64,000 nt of DNA from Clostridia bacterium (GTDB taxonomy: Bacteria > Bacillota > Clostridia > Oscillospirales > CAG-272). The notes beneath the pieces are model-generated. The model was not told the DNA's origin. It made no database searches and saw only the letters and a list, made by a program, of their open reading frames with translations. The DNA lies in the NCBI GenBank assembly GCA_017937845.1, contig JAGBCV010000026.1:21323-85322 (forward strand). The letters run 5' to 3'. A program made the translations under genes and the position numbers. Positions 11,220 to 19,000 of the stretch are shown here, piece by piece (the stretch's first letter is position 1; each line of letters starts with the position of its first letter).

Positions 11220-11830
11220 TTCGATTTCCACAGTCCGTGAGATCCACATTTCGGTTTTCGCGCTCTTAAAAGATAAGAATAGAAAAATTTTAGCAGTAGA
11301 GGTTTTAGAGTGTGTCGAAAGATTGGAAAGGCGCGAAAAACAAGAGGTGGCCTTGGAAATCGCGGATTTCTGAATGTGAATAACCTTGTCCGAAATCCTT
11401 TGGAAAATTTTCGCCGTTTGTGTAAAACTTCTTCACTTTTTCGCGCTTGGGGAAATTCTTGAAAGATCGGCTTGTGGAAAAGGAAAGTTTGGGGATTTTT
11501 TCGGGGAAAATCTTCCCCTGTTGATTGTCTGTGAAAAAATCTGTTGGAAAATCGAAAATAATTTCCAATTTTTTTGCATGAAAATGAAGCAAAACGAGAT
11601 TTGGTTCTGGGTGGGGAAAATGGGGACGGTTGAAAACTCACAGGGTTTTCCCACATGAAAATGTATAGCAATTTCAAGCACTTTCAAGTTTTCAACAATG
11701 TTTTCCACACACTGTGGAAAACTGTTTTTCAGAAAATCCAAGATTTTCCCGCGGTTTCCAGTTTTGTGAACACTTGGAAATGGTTTTTGCTTTTTTTCTT
11801 TGTGTTTTCTTTATTAAGATTTTCTTTCTT
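11220..11830. other. DnaA-box-rich segment between dnaN and dnaA (possible second part of oriC)
   Basis: TTTTCCACA at 11701-11709 faces TGTGGAAAA at 11713-11721 as a perfect inverted pair. TGTGGAAAA recurs at 11473-11481 and TTTCCACA near 11225. Many one- or two-mismatch TGGAAA sequences lie between. TTTTCCACA is a good match to the DnaA box TTWTNCACA. No convincing gene is present. B. subtilis has a similar bipartite arrangement flanking dnaA. Confidence 0.55.
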
Positions 11831-11837
11831 TTCTTTC

Positions 11838-12483
11838 TCAACTTTTTTCTTATTGTAAGAAAAAAGTTGCAAAAAAGAAGCAAAAAACCTGCGGTTTTAT
11901 CGCTTATAGATTTTGAAAGTTCGCTTTCGCGTTCTCCTATCGGCTATCACCCGCCTCAAAGAACGCGGTTGTAGCGCGGCGAGTATCCAAGGTCGCGTAA
12001 TTCATGTGGGCGAAATAGGTTTACCGCAGACGTGCTCGCGCTCAGTGAAAAAAGCGCGTATCGAACGGCGCTAAAGCGCCGTCAAACATGAATTTTAGAT
12101 GTCGGTTCTCGTTCGGCAGTGAGCAAGCGAAAATACCATGTTATGGTGTTTTCGTGCCGCGATACGGCATAAAGCAAGGAGTATCAGAAGCATGGCTTGC
12201 CTTGCGCGTGATACGACTATGCGACTGCCGAGAATGTTCCGCCGTGATGTCCCGGAGGTGAAGCCACCGGAGGGCTTCATGAACTCGGGGTCCTCAAAAT
12301 ATGCGTTAGCATGTTTTGGGGTTCTCGAACTTGTTCATGAAGAATCCGTGCGGGGAGCCGATTTTGCTAAGACTCAACATTCGCGCTTCGGTCAAACGGA
12401 ACGCTTGCAAATTTCTTTTGGTACTTTTCTTGTTTTGAACAAGAAAAGTACACGTTCCTTTTTCTTTCAAAAAGAAAAAGTTG
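11838..12483 (-). repeat. structured dispersed repeat, copy B (long form)
   Basis: The longest copy, about 645 bases. It has the usual two terminal hairpins and the stem GGCGCTAAAGCGCC at 12067-12080. It also contains about 150 extra bases of hairpin-rich sequence around 12100-12250, and a second insertion near 12285-12340 built on the AACTTGTTCATGAAG arm. It separates dnaA from the DnaA-box segment and dnaN. Confidence 0.82.
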
Positions 12484-12512
12484 ATAAAATAATAGAAACA
12501 AAAAAAGAAAAA

Positions 12513-13904
12513 TCAAGAAAACTCATTACAAATATTCGTGATCTCATATTCAAACGAGCTATCCTCCGCCATTTTGTTTTTGATCACGTCGATGGAGGAA
12601 AGGATCGTCGTATGGTCACGGCCAAAGATCTTTGCCGTATTCTGCAAAGAAAGATTGGTCACGCTGCGGATCACATAAATGGAGATATGACGAGCAAGCG
12701 CGATCTCCGTCGTGCGTTTTTTGCCCTTGATATCTTCAATGCTGATGTTATATCGCTTGGAAATGTTCTCAATGATCTGTTCTGCCACGAGAGCAGGGGG
12801 AACGGTTCCCGAGATCACACCCGAAAGAACGGTACGCGCCGTATCGATGGTGATCTTTGAGCCATTGACAAGGCTATATGCGCCGAGCTTTTTGATCACG
12901 CCCTCCAGCTGTCGGATATTGCTTTTGACGTTTTCTCCGAGGAAGCTGAGGACCTCGTCGGAAAGGTTGACGTTCATGAGCTGCGCCTTGCGCTTGAGAA
13001 TGGCGATGCGAAGCTCCGTATCGGGGGGTTGGATATCGACGATCAGACCGCCCTCGAAACGGCTCTGGATACGTTCCTCCAAATGCTGGATATCCTTGGG
13101 CGGACGGTCAGAGGTGAGAATGATCTGCTTGCCTGCGTCGTAAAGGGAGTTAAAGGTATGGAAAAATTCTTCCTGTGTGGAAACCTTGCCCGCAATAAAC
13201 TGGATATCGTCGATGAGAAGCATATCTGCGTTGCGGTATTTTTCCTTGAATTTGGCTGTGGTCTTTTTTTCGATGGAGCGGACCAGCTCGTTTGTGAAGT
13301 CTTCACCCTTGATGAGGATGATGTTAAATTCGGGCTTTTGGCGTTTGACCTCGTTTGCGACCGCTTTCATGAGGTGGGTCTTGCCAAGACCTGAAGAACC
13401 GTACAGGAAAAGGGGGTTGTAGGCGGTCGGATGGTTGGCAACGGCGACAGATGCGGCGTGCGCGAGCTTATTGGAGCTGCCGACGATGAAGTTATCGAAC
13501 GTATAGTCCTTTTCGGAGATGAAGCTGGTAGCGGCGTCTGCGGGCGCTTCCTCTTCTGCGGGCTTTTCTGCCTTTTTGGGCTGTTCGGGCATGATGGGTT
13601 CTGCGGGAAGCTCGACGGTCGGGGTCGGTTTTTCCAGTGCTTCCGCGAGACTGAATTTGGATTTTGCGTAAATTTTCACGGTGAGAGGGAAGCCGAGCGT
13701 GGTTTCAAAGAGCTCTGCGATCTCAGGCGCGTATTTTTTGTTGAGGATCTCGACGAAGCCTTCGCTCGTCGTGGTGATGAGAGCAAGCTCGCTGTCAAAA
13801 TAAGCAAGCTCGAAATTTTTGAGCCAAAGGTCGATGACAGGCTCGGGATACTTTTTCAGTATTTCGGCGTAAATGACGTTCCAAATGTCCTGGTTGGCGT
13901 TCAA
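12513..13904 (-). CDS. dnaA: chromosomal replication initiator DnaA
   Basis: 463 residues. DnaA binds DnaA boxes, melts the origin and loads the helicase. Domain I covers about 1-80; a Glu/Pro/Ala-rich linker (domain II) covers about 90-130. The AAA+ domain has Walker A GSSGLGKT (169-176) and Walker B LLIDDIQF. The C-terminal domain IV has the box-recognition signature GRDHTTILSSIDVI. The start appears to be TTG at 13904 (MNANQDIW), with AAAGGA 13 bases upstream, a weak arrangement that fits low expression. It is followed by repeat copy B rather than directly by dnaN. Confidence 0.97.
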   Translation of the reverse strand: MNANQDIWNVIYAEILKKYPEPVIDLWLKNFELAYFDSELALITTTSEGFVEILNKKYAPEIAELFETTLGFPLTVKIYAKSKFSLAEALEKPTPTVELPAEPIMPEQPKKAEKPAEEEAPADAATSFISEKDYTFDNFIVGSSNKLAHAASVAVANHPTAYNPLFLYGSSGLGKTHLMKAVANEVKRQKPEFNIILIKGEDFTNELVRSIEKKTTAKFKEKYRNADMLLIDDIQFIAGKVSTQEEFFHTFNSLYDAGKQIILTSDRPPKDIQHLEERIQSRFEGGLIVDIQPPDTELRIAILKRKAQLMNVNLSDEVLSFLGENVKSNIRQLEGVIKKLGAYSLVNGSKITIDTARTVLSGVISGTVPPALVAEQIIENISKRYNISIEDIKGKKRTTEIALARHISIYVIRSVTNLSLQNTAKIFGRDHTTILSSIDVIKNKMAEDSSFEYEITNICNEFS

Positions 13905-13969
13905 GTGCGTTTAACCGTCCTTTCTTTTTATATCATCAGGATCTGTCCGAAGAGGTCCTTTTGACGTTT

Positions 13970-14110
13970 GTCAGACCGTCCGAAAAAATCCATAATAAGG
14001 TATTATAATATAATTATATATATTATATCATATTAGATATAGAAAATCAAGCGGATTTTGAGGACTCTTCCCGTCTTTTCACAAATTTGTGGAGAATTTG
14101 TGGAAAACAC
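13970..14110. other. probable oriC upstream of dnaA
   Basis: 13993-14046 is almost purely A and T, a candidate unwinding element. It is followed by DnaA-box-like sites TTTTCACA (14076-14083), TGTGGAGAA (14088-14096) and TGTGGAAAA (14099-14107). dnaA and ymdB diverge from here. Assignment rests on this combination; a GC-skew plot would test it. Confidence 0.65.
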
Positions 14111-14268
14111 CGTGGTAAAAGAACATCGCTTCGAGCAAATTGTCGGATTTTTCGCCGTTCTTTCAGCGTCAAATGATAATTTTTACAAAAAGATTCAAAA
14201 TAAGAGTAGAAAAACGCGCGAAAGTATGTTACACTATCTTCATCACTAAAATAATGGAATGTAAGCTT

Positions 14269-15039
14269 ATGAAAATTTTAATGTTGGGCGACGTCAGCAG
14301 AACGTCCGCCTGTATCTATCTCAAGGAACGCCTTGGGCGCTTTATCCGTGAAAACGGTGTGGAATTTACCATCGTCAACGGAGAAAACAGCGCCGAAAAC
14401 AACGGAATCAATCGCGCCTCTGCGGAAATGCTTTTCGACGCGGGCGCGGACGTCATCACGACGGGCAATCACGCCTTCAAAAGCTACGATGCGAAATCGC
14501 TTTTTGAGGACAACGAAAATATTTTAAGACCTGCCAATTATCCGGGAAACGTCCCGGGGGACGGTGTTCTTCTCACCGATATCGGCGGTATGACGGCGCT
14601 CATCATCAATCTTTTGGGTGTCATCATGATGGAACCGTTGGAAAATCCCTTTTATACGGCGCAAAAGATTTTGAAGCGTTACGAAGGCAAATACGATATT
14701 TCCATCTTGGATTTTCACGCGGAAGCGACCTCGGAAAAGCAAGCGCTCGCGCATTTTTTGGATGGGAAGATCACGGTCTTTTACGGTACGCATACCCATG
14801 TGGCAACGGCAGATGAATGTATTTTGCCGAAAGGTACGGCATATATCACCGACATCGGTATGTGCGGACCCGATTTCAGCGTTTTGGGCATCAAACCCGA
14901 GTGTATTATCGAGAAAATGACGATGAATTGGCCCGTCAAATTCATTCCGTCGGAGAACAAGATAACGGCACACGGGATTCTCGTGGAAATTGACCGAAAA
15001 ACGAAAAAAACGAATAAAATTCAAAGGATTTCTTTCTAA
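14269..15039 (+). CDS. ymdB: YmdB-family metallophosphoesterase
   Basis: 256 residues starting MKILMLGDVS, matching the family's usual start and length (TIGR00282); the upstream open frame is AT-rich origin DNA. B. subtilis YmdB is a 2',3'-cyclic nucleotide phosphodiesterase that affects biofilm and motility gene expression. Metal-binding motifs are in order: GDVS (residues 7-10), NGENSA, TGNHAF, HAEATSEK and GTHTHVATAD. The neighbour is unusual: rpmH is normally on this side of dnaA. A GNAT gene follows two bases after its stop. The ribosome binding site is weak (GGAATG). Confidence 0.9.
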   Translation: MKILMLGDVSRTSACIYLKERLGRFIRENGVEFTIVNGENSAENNGINRASAEMLFDAGADVITTGNHAFKSYDAKSLFEDNENILRPANYPGNVPGDGVLLTDIGGMTALIINLLGVIMMEPLENPFYTAQKILKRYEGKYDISILDFHAEATSEKQALAHFLDGKITVFYGTHTHVATADECILPKGTAYITDIGMCGPDFSVLGIKPECIIEKMTMNWPVKFIPSENKITAHGILVEIDRKTKKTNKIQRISF

Positions 15040-15040
15040 A

Positions 15041-15619
15041 ATGGGTGAAAATACGATAAAAATCCGCATGGCGACGGTTGACGATGCGGAGAAGATTCTT
15101 GCCGTTTACGCGCCTTATATACGCGAAACGGGGATCACGTTTGAATACGAGGTTCCGACCGTGGAAGCCTTTCGTGAAAGGATCGAAAAGGTTCTTACCA
15201 GATTTCCATATCTCGTCGCGGAGCGTGACGGCGAGATCTTGGGATATTCTTATGCCAATCCGCTTGGGGAGCGCGCCGCCTTTTCCCGCGCCGCGGAAAC
15301 GGTTCTTTACGTCAAAAAGGACGCGAGGGGCGAAAAGATCGGCTCTCGCCTCTATGCAAGGCTCGAAGAAATACTGAAAAAGCAGAATATCACGAATATT
15401 TGCGCTTGTATCGCGTACCGTGAAGAAGAGGACGAAACGCTGACACATGCAAGTCCGAAATTTCACGCCGCCTGCGGATACAAAAAAATCGGACATTTTA
15501 CGAAATGCGGTTATAAATTCGGGCGCTGGTATGACCTTATCTGGATGGAAAAATTCATTGCGGAGCATACCGAAGAACCGCCTGCGTTTATTCCGATAAC
15601 GGAAATTGCATTTTTCTGA
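15041..15619 (+). CDS. GNAT acetyltransferase, phosphinothricin/methionine-sulfoximine acetyltransferase type
   Basis: 192 residues from ATG 15041, with AAAGGA 12 bases upstream inside the end of ymdB. The N-terminus IRMATVDDAEKILAVYAPY and the ETGITFEYEVPT segment resemble the PAT/MNAT subgroup, which N-acetylates amino-acid analogues such as phosphinothricin or methionine sulfoximine. The acetyl-CoA loop corresponds to KKDARGEKIGSRLY. The C-terminal HAACGYKKIGHFTKCGYKFGRWYDLIWME follows the family pattern. The actual substrate is not known from sequence. It is co-transcribed with ymdB. Confidence 0.8.
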   Translation: MGENTIKIRMATVDDAEKILAVYAPYIRETGITFEYEVPTVEAFRERIEKVLTRFPYLVAERDGEILGYSYANPLGERAAFSRAAETVLYVKKDARGEKIGSRLYARLEEILKKQNITNICACIAYREEEDETLTHASPKFHAACGYKKIGHFTKCGYKFGRWYDLIWMEKFIAEHTEEPPAFIPITEIAFF

Positions 15620-15702
15620 AAAATGTGAAAAAACAGGGACTTTTGAGGCAAAAACGGTTGTTTTTGACCTGTTTTTGATGGTTTTTTATAAAAAATGATG
15701 AT

Positions 15703-16184
15703 TCAACTTTTTTCTTTTTGAAAGAAAAAAGTGATGTTCTTTTCTTGTGCAAAACAAGAAAAGAACCAAAAGAAATTTGCAAGCGTTCCGCTTGACCGAA
15801 GCGCAGACTTTACACCTTAGCGCAATCGGCTCCCCGCACGGATTCTCAATGAACGAGTTCATTGAGCCCTCCGGTGGCTTCACCTCCGGGACATCACGGC
15901 GGAACAACCGCCGATGTGTAACAACATCTAAAATTTTATGTGTGGCGACGCTTGAGCGTCGCTCGATACGCGCTTTTTTCACTGAGCGCGAGCACGTCTG
16001 CGGTAAACCTATTTCGCCCACATGAATTACGCGACCTTGGATGAAAACGACGATATGACCGCGTTCTTTGAGGCGGGAGATAGCCGATAGGAGAACGCGA
16101 AAGCGAGCTTTCAAAGTCTATAAGCGATAAAACCGCAGGTTTTTTGCTTCTTTTTGCAACTTTTTCTTTCAAAAAGAAAAAGTT
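15703..16184 (+). repeat. structured dispersed repeat, copy C
   Basis: Complete copy with both terminal hairpins (15706-15733 and 16155-16184). Stems seen are CTCAATGAACGAGTTCATTGAG (15845-15866), GGTGGCTTCACC (15873-15884) and GACGCTTGAGCGTC (15947-15960). Each is a paired-change variant of the copy A stem. It occupies most of the GNAT-ahcY gap; the remaining 16190-16340 is AT-rich with no feature I can name. Confidence 0.85.
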
Positions 16185-16356
16185 GAGAAAGAAATCTAAA
16201 TATAAAAAAGAAAAAACTCCAAAAACACTCAAAAAACCCATAAAAATACCCCAAAATCATCAAAAATACGCTTATTTTCCGCGATTTTTGAAAAAATCAC
16301 GATTTTCATATAAGCACAAAAAACGAAAATTATAGTAAAGAAAGGACTCAAAAATT

Positions 16357-17592
16357 ATGAGCATCATCAAGTCCCATGACCTTGCAAAAAGCGGTCATGA
16401 CAAAATCAACTGGGTCAAAAGTTATATGCCCGTCCTCTCCGCGATCGAGGAAGAATTTAAGAAAACACAGCCCTTCGCAGGCAAAAAAATCGCCATGTCC
16501 ATTCATTTGGAAGCAAAGACCGCATATCTTGCGACCGTTCTCAAGGCAGGCGGTGCAGACGTGTATTCCACAGGCTGTAACCCCCTTTCCACACAGGACG
16601 ACGTTGCCGCAGCCCTCACCGATTACGGCGTAAACGTCTTCGCTATCCATGGCGCGGATGAAGAAACCTATGTTGCACATCTCACCGAAGCGCTTTCCTG
16701 CCACCCCGATATCATGATCGACGACGGCGGCGACTTCATTGAGCTTCTTCATGGCAAATGCAGAGCGCTTGGCGATAAGCTCATCGGCGGTTGCGAAGAA
16801 ACCACCACAGGTATCCACCGTCTGCGTCAGAGAGAAGCCGAGGGCAATCTCGATTATACCATGATCAACATCAACGACGCGGATTGCAAGCATCTTTTCG
16901 ATAACCGTTACGGCACAGGTCAATCCACGCTCGATGCCATTATGCACACCACGAACCTCGTCGTTGCCGGCAAAAAAGCAGTCGTTGCAGGCTATGGATG
17001 GTGCGGAAAAGGCATCGCAAGACGACTTGCGGGCATGGGCGCTGTCGTCATCGTGACCGAAATCGACCCCGTCAAGGCGCTTGAAGCCGTCATGGATGGC
17101 TTTACCGTACTCCCGATGGACGAAGCTGCACCCCTCGGTGACCTCTTTATCACCGCTACGGGCTGCAAGGATGTGATCGTAAAACGCCACTTTGAGAAGA
17201 TGAAGGACGGCGTTTTGCTTGCAAACTCGGGTCATTTCAACGTAGAGATCAACAAAGACGATCTTCTCTCTCTTTCTGTGAAAAACGAAGAAAGAAAGCC
17301 GAGCATTGAAGGCTTCACCATGGCAGACGGCAGAATTTTGAATCTCCTTGCCGATGGCAGACTCGTCAACCTTGCGGCGGGCAACGGACATCCTGCGGAG
17401 ATCATGGATATGAGCTTTGCTTTGCAGGCAAAATGCCTTGAATATCTCGCAAAGACCCCGAATCTTGAACATAAGCTCTACTCTGTTCCCGTGGAAACCG
17501 ACAAAGAGGTTGCGACCATGAAGCTTGCAAAAATGGGTGTTTCCATCGATGCGCTGACTCCCGAACAGGCGGAATACCTTTTTGTAGAATGA
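16357..17592 (+). CDS. ahcY: adenosylhomocysteinase
   Basis: 411 residues. It hydrolyses S-adenosylhomocysteine to adenosine and homocysteine, relieving product inhibition of methyltransferases. Recognisable blocks include HLEAKTAYLATVLKAGGADV near the N-terminus, DDGGDF, GCEETTTGIHRL, the NAD-binding VAGYGWCGKGIARRL, TATGCKDVI and LANSGHFNVEI. The length and the missing ~40-residue insertion agree with the shorter prokaryotic form. AAAGGA lies 10 bases before the start. No SAH riboswitch is evident; the upstream DNA is repeat copy C. A DUF559 element is inserted directly after the stop codon. Confidence 0.95.
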   Translation: MSIIKSHDLAKSGHDKINWVKSYMPVLSAIEEEFKKTQPFAGKKIAMSIHLEAKTAYLATVLKAGGADVYSTGCNPLSTQDDVAAALTDYGVNVFAIHGADEETYVAHLTEALSCHPDIMIDDGGDFIELLHGKCRALGDKLIGGCEETTTGIHRLRQREAEGNLDYTMININDADCKHLFDNRYGTGQSTLDAIMHTTNLVVAGKKAVVAGYGWCGKGIARRLAGMGAVVIVTEIDPVKALEAVMDGFTVLPMDEAAPLGDLFITATGCKDVIVKRHFEKMKDGVLLANSGHFNVEINKDDLLSLSVKNEERKPSIEGFTMADGRILNLLADGRLVNLAAGNGHPAEIMDMSFALQAKCLEYLAKTPNLEHKLYSVPVETDKEVATMKLAKMGVSIDALTPEQAEYLFVE

Positions 17593-18039
17593 GCCTCCCT
17601 TGTGCAAAGGGAGGTGGCAAGACAAAGTCTTGACGGAGGGATTGGCGTGCAAAACAAACATAACCGAGAACTTGTTCCTGTGGCTAAAATGCTACGAAAC
17701 AACATGACAAAAGAAGAAAAACATCTATGGTATGACTATTTACGTACCTATCCTGTCCGTTTTTCTCGACAAAAGGTATTGGGAAAATACATTGCAGATT
17801 TCTATTCCGCAGAAGCGAAGATGATCATTGAACTTGATGGCTCACAGCATTATACAACGGAAGGCAAGGCGGAAGATAAAGAAAGAACCGATTTTCTTGA
17901 AAAATACGGCTTGAAAATCATCAGAATATCCAATATGGATGTCAATCGAAACTTTGAGGGCGTTTGCGTGTATATCGATAAGATGGTTCGCCAATCCCTC
18001 AGTCAACTGCGTTGACAGCTCCCTTTACACAAGGGAGCC
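17593..18039 (+). mobile_element. DUF559 element with structured terminal inverted repeats
   Basis: A 447-bp unit. The left end (17593-17646) and right end (17991-18039) are inverted copies ending GCCTCCCTTGTG and CACAAGGGAGCC. Each end has two internal hairpins (CTCCCTT..AAGGGAG, and CAAGAC..GTCTTG on the left or GTCAAC..GTTGAC on the right). The single gene starts and stops inside the ends. A related 100-bp deletion derivative lies at 63221-63320 and a gene-less one at 71-199. No clear target-site duplication is visible. Confidence 0.8.
17647..18015 (+). CDS. DUF559 (Vsr-like endonuclease fold) protein
   Basis: 122 residues starting at GTG 17647 (MQNKHNRELVP), with GGAGGG six bases upstream, supplied by the left terminal repeat. 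DUF559 proteins share the PD-(D/E)XK nuclease fold of the very-short-patch repair endonuclease. Visible landmarks are LRNNMTKEEKHLWYDYLR, VRFSRQKVLGKYIADFY, then IIELDGSQHY, where the Asp and the upstream Asp are probable catalytic residues. The last eight residues (RQSLSQLR) are encoded by the right terminal repeat. A role in mobilising or repairing the surrounding element is an inference; such genes are often annotated only as domain of unknown function. Confidence 0.85.
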   Translation: MQNKHNRELVPVAKMLRNNMTKEEKHLWYDYLRTYPVRFSRQKVLGKYIADFYSAEAKMIIELDGSQHYTTEGKAEDKERTDFLEKYGLKIIRISNMDVNRNFEGVCVYIDKMVRQSLSQLR

Positions 18040-18058
18040 GATGAAAGGAGAATTTTTC

Positions 18059-18604
18059 ATGGAAAAACCGATAAAATATGTATTTTATGCTATCGAGGGC
18101 TATGGAGAAGTGGAGTATGATATCACAGGTGAAGAATTGAAAAATCTGTGGAAAATCTGCGCTCAATACTCCGAATATCTGTCTTTTTCCTTTATGCGCT
18201 ATCATGACACGATTGCTTTTGAGAAAGAGCTGGAAGCATTCCGTGTTTCGGATATGGATGTCATTTCCCGCTGTATGAAACATAGCGGATATTATAATTG
18301 GTATTTGAGACTTAGTGTAGAAGAAAGAGCGAAATTTCTTCAAAATGAGTTGAAATTTTACAGAGTTTGCCCCGAGCTTTTGGCGCTTTTATCTCAAATT
18401 GCGGATGGAATTTTCAAGTTTATGGACGGAGAATATCCAAATCCCGAAGATCCAACATTTTACCGCGCAGATGGCAGTGTGTTTTTGCATTCTATCATTC
18501 ATGAGGGTGAGGTTTATCTGTGTCCCCGTGAAGATGAAGACGTTTCCTCGATTTTGTCAAATCCCTTGTGGCAAGTATTTAAGAATCCATACATCAGAGA
18601 ATAG
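18059..18604 (+). CDS. hypothetical cytosolic protein
   Basis: 181 residues starting MEKPIKYVFYAIEG, with AAAGGAG eight bases before ATG 18059. No signal peptide or membrane segment. The sequence is acidic and rich in aromatic residues (KLKFYRVCPELLALLSQ-like helices in the middle, DPTFYRADGSVFLHSI near residue 140). I recognise no family. It ends with a TAG codon, rare among the genes here. It is placed between the DUF559 element and repeat copy D, so it may belong to accessory DNA. Confidence 0.7.
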   Translation: MEKPIKYVFYAIEGYGEVEYDITGEELKNLWKICAQYSEYLSFSFMRYHDTIAFEKELEAFRVSDMDVISRCMKHSGYYNWYLRLSVEERAKFLQNELKFYRVCPELLALLSQIADGIFKFMDGEYPNPEDPTFYRADGSVFLHSIIHEGEVYLCPREDEDVSSILSNPLWQVFKNPYIRE

Positions 18605-18624
18605 TGATCATATATTATGATTTT

Positions 18625-18868
18625 GACGGCGCTTCAGCGCCGTTCGGCAATCGCTTTTTTCACTGAGCGCGAGCACGTCTGAGGCAAACCTATTTCGCCC
18701 ACATGAATTACGCGACATTGGACGAAAGCGACGATACGACCGCGTTCTTTGAGCCGGATAATAGGCGATAGGAGAACGCGAAAGCGAGCTTTCAAAATCT
18801 ATAAGCGATAAAACCGCAGGTTTTTTGCTTCTTTTTGCAACTTTTTCTTTCAAAAAGAAAAAGTTGAT
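18625..18868 (+). repeat. structured dispersed repeat, copy D (half-length)
   Basis: It contains the stem GGCGCTTCAGCGCC (18628-18641), the CACTGAGCGCGAGCACGTC block, the AAAACCGCAGGTTTTTTGCTT block and the terminal hairpin CTTTTTCTTTCAAAAAGAAAAAG. The half with the other hairpins is missing. It fills the gap before the rhamnosidase promoter. Confidence 0.85.
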
Positions 18869-18912
18869 ATACTCCTCTTTTCGTCAGAAAGAAGAAAAGT
18901 GCATAAAATCTA

Positions 18913-18941
18913 TTGTAATATTCCGAAAAAAATGGTACAAT
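18913..18941 (+). promoter_or_regulatory. promoter of the alpha-L-rhamnosidase gene
   Basis: TTGTAA (18913-18918), 17-base spacer, TACAAT (18936-18941), about 60 bases before the start codon. It lies just outside repeat copy D. Confidence 0.6.
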
Positions 18942-19000
18942 AAACCTATAAGGCAAAAAATAAAACAGAAAATATACATACGAAAGGAAGACTTGGAACC

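Noticed and set aside
12138..12860. Open frames crossing the dispersed repeats (also near 8254-8533, 15686-16114, 50246-51386)
   Set aside because: They are produced by hairpin DNA; frames differ between copies and no start signal is present. The covariation is in stems, not codons.
16190..16356. SAH riboswitch before ahcY
   Set aside because: Upstream DNA is AT-rich after a repeat copy; I could not find the conserved riboswitch core.
17593..18039. IS element with a classic DDE transposase and target duplication
   Set aside because: The only gene is DUF559; flanking bases do not give a consistent duplication.
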